A stretch of 64,000 nt of DNA from Pedobacter cryoconitis (GTDB taxonomy: Bacteria > Bacteroidota > Bacteroidia > Sphingobacteriales > Sphingobacteriaceae), in assembly GCF_014200605.1 (NCBI RefSeq), contig NZ_JACHCE010000005.1, positions 124,001 to 188,000 on the forward strand, read 5' to 3'. The notes beneath the pieces were generated by a model. That model saw only the letters and a program-made list of their open reading frames with translations, searched no databases and was not told the DNA's origin. This document shows positions 63,446 to 64,000 of the stretch, one piece after another (position 1 is the stretch's first letter; each line of letters opens with the position of its first letter). The position numbers and the translations under genes are program-made.

Positions 63446-64000
63446 TTACAAAATCACTAATCTTCCAAAATGACTGCTTCTCTTTCCGTTGGCAGTACCT
63501 GTTGCTGCGAAAGCAGCACCATAAGGGGTAACTGTGCCATCAGCAGCCGTTCTATAACTTTGATATCCTACGAAATTACCGTCAGTTTGAAGTATCCACC
63601 AGCAGTTTGGATAGGCATTATTATTGTCTCCGTTTGCTCTCCATTTGACGTTACCCTGTGGATCTAAAATGCAAACAAATCCGTCATTTCTGAAAAATAA
63701 TTTACCTCCTTCTATTACTGTACTGGATGCCCATAATACAGTATATGGGTTTTCTTTATACAAAACCATATTACCGTCTGACCCAAATACTAAAACGTAT
63801 TCTCCATTTCTAGCTATTTCCTGACCTAATTTTGCAATAAATTCTACATTAGGCTTAATATATCTGGGATCATTCTCAGGAAATTTATTACCACCACCAC
63901 CACCAGGTTCAGTTACTGGATCTGTCCAGTTAAAAATAGGATAGTAGGATCTATTTTCGTATGCTCTTAATGGAGTAGATGTTCCATTAAGAGCATATGT
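63446..64000 (-). CDS. B-lectin (bulb-type) domain protein, 5' end outside window
   Basis: The frame is open from the right edge to the stop, 184 residues. After about 30 residues comes a Gly5 linker (TEPGGGGGNKFPEN), then a bulb-type lectin domain with repeated DGN motifs: SDGNMVLYKENPYTVLW, NDGFVCILDPQGNVKW and LQTDGNFVGYQS, the family's mannose-binding QxDxNxVxY-type sites in degenerate form. The domain alone could begin at the Met at 63769, but the upstream frame continues without a stop, so the start lies outside. Lectins of this type occur in secreted adhesins and lectin-like bacteriocins; which applies is not decidable. Confidence 0.75.
   Translation of the reverse strand, partial: TYALNGTSTPLRAYENRSYYPIFNWTDPVTEPGGGGGNKFPENDPRYIKPNVEFIAKLGQEIARNGEYVLVFGSDGNMVLYKENPYTVLWASSTVIEGGKLFFRNDGFVCILDPQGNVKWRANGDNNNAYPNCWWILQTDGNFVGYQSYRTAADGTVTPYGAAFAATGTANGKRSSHFGRLVIL

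Overview
The window looks like a chromosomal segment of a Bacteroidota bacterium, most likely Sphingobacteriaceae (Pedobacter-like). Evidence for this: TAnnTTTG-type -7 promoters with weak ribosome binding sites, a Rho with a long Asn-rich N-terminal insert, split HldE kinase and cytidylyltransferase genes, short AMP nucleosidase, many FtsX-type permeases, and numerous lipoproteins. Family assignments come from reading motifs by eye; no database search was run.

Layout. (1) 1-8538, minus strand: a biosynthetic operon running out of the left edge: FkbM-type methyltransferase, a 2189-residue hybrid NRPS/PKS protein (A-T-KS-AT-ACP-aminotransferase), and a further NRPS protein that starts with a condensation domain and is cut by the edge. 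It should load an amino acid, extend it once with malonate and transaminate the beta-ketone, giving a beta-amino (possibly beta,gamma-diamino) building block. (2) 8933-18818, plus strand: a tight six-gene run: TetR regulator, HD-phosphohydrolase fused to a Pycsar-effector-like membrane domain, polyphosphate kinase, SdiA-regulated-type lipoprotein, GAF protein, and an Omp85-type barrel protein carrying a HipA-like kinase signature. (3) 18913-23101: a lipoprotein, glycogen synthesis genes glgA-glgC, a perfect 33-bp-stem hairpin and a 25-bp tandem repeat. (4) 23102-37930: a PaaE-like reductase, a sensor kinase and NtrC-type regulator, and divergently a MacA/MacB-like export cassette (membrane fusion protein, two ATPases, three FtsX permeases) preceded by a good sigma-54 promoter; then a BtuF-like protein without a signal peptide. 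(5) 38043-43405: tRNA-Leu(UAG), a non-coding region with 10-bp and 11-bp period repeats, tig-clpP-clpX and AMP nucleosidase. (6) 43424-48699, minus strand: heptose/LPS genes (split HldE, GmhA-like isomerase, heptosyltransferase-like GT9, SixA phosphatase) and a PolX-like protein. (7) 48795-61945: lipoproteins including a GH144-like enzyme, SppA, FolK, an HPt protein, PssA, Rho, PyrF, PspC-like, FtsK, LolA and a PhnP-like hydrolase. (8) From tRNA-Leu(GAG) at 62003 to the right edge the content becomes accessory: a type II thioesterase, an unknown 71-residue protein and a partial B-lectin protein.

The most notable points are the aminotransferase-containing megasynthase, the HD-PycTM protein in the polyphosphate kinase operon, the kinase-like Omp85 protein, the sigma-54 control region between the two-component system and the exporter, the long perfect hairpin beside a 25-bp repeat array, and several genes whose promoter directly abuts the start codon (probable leaderless mRNAs).
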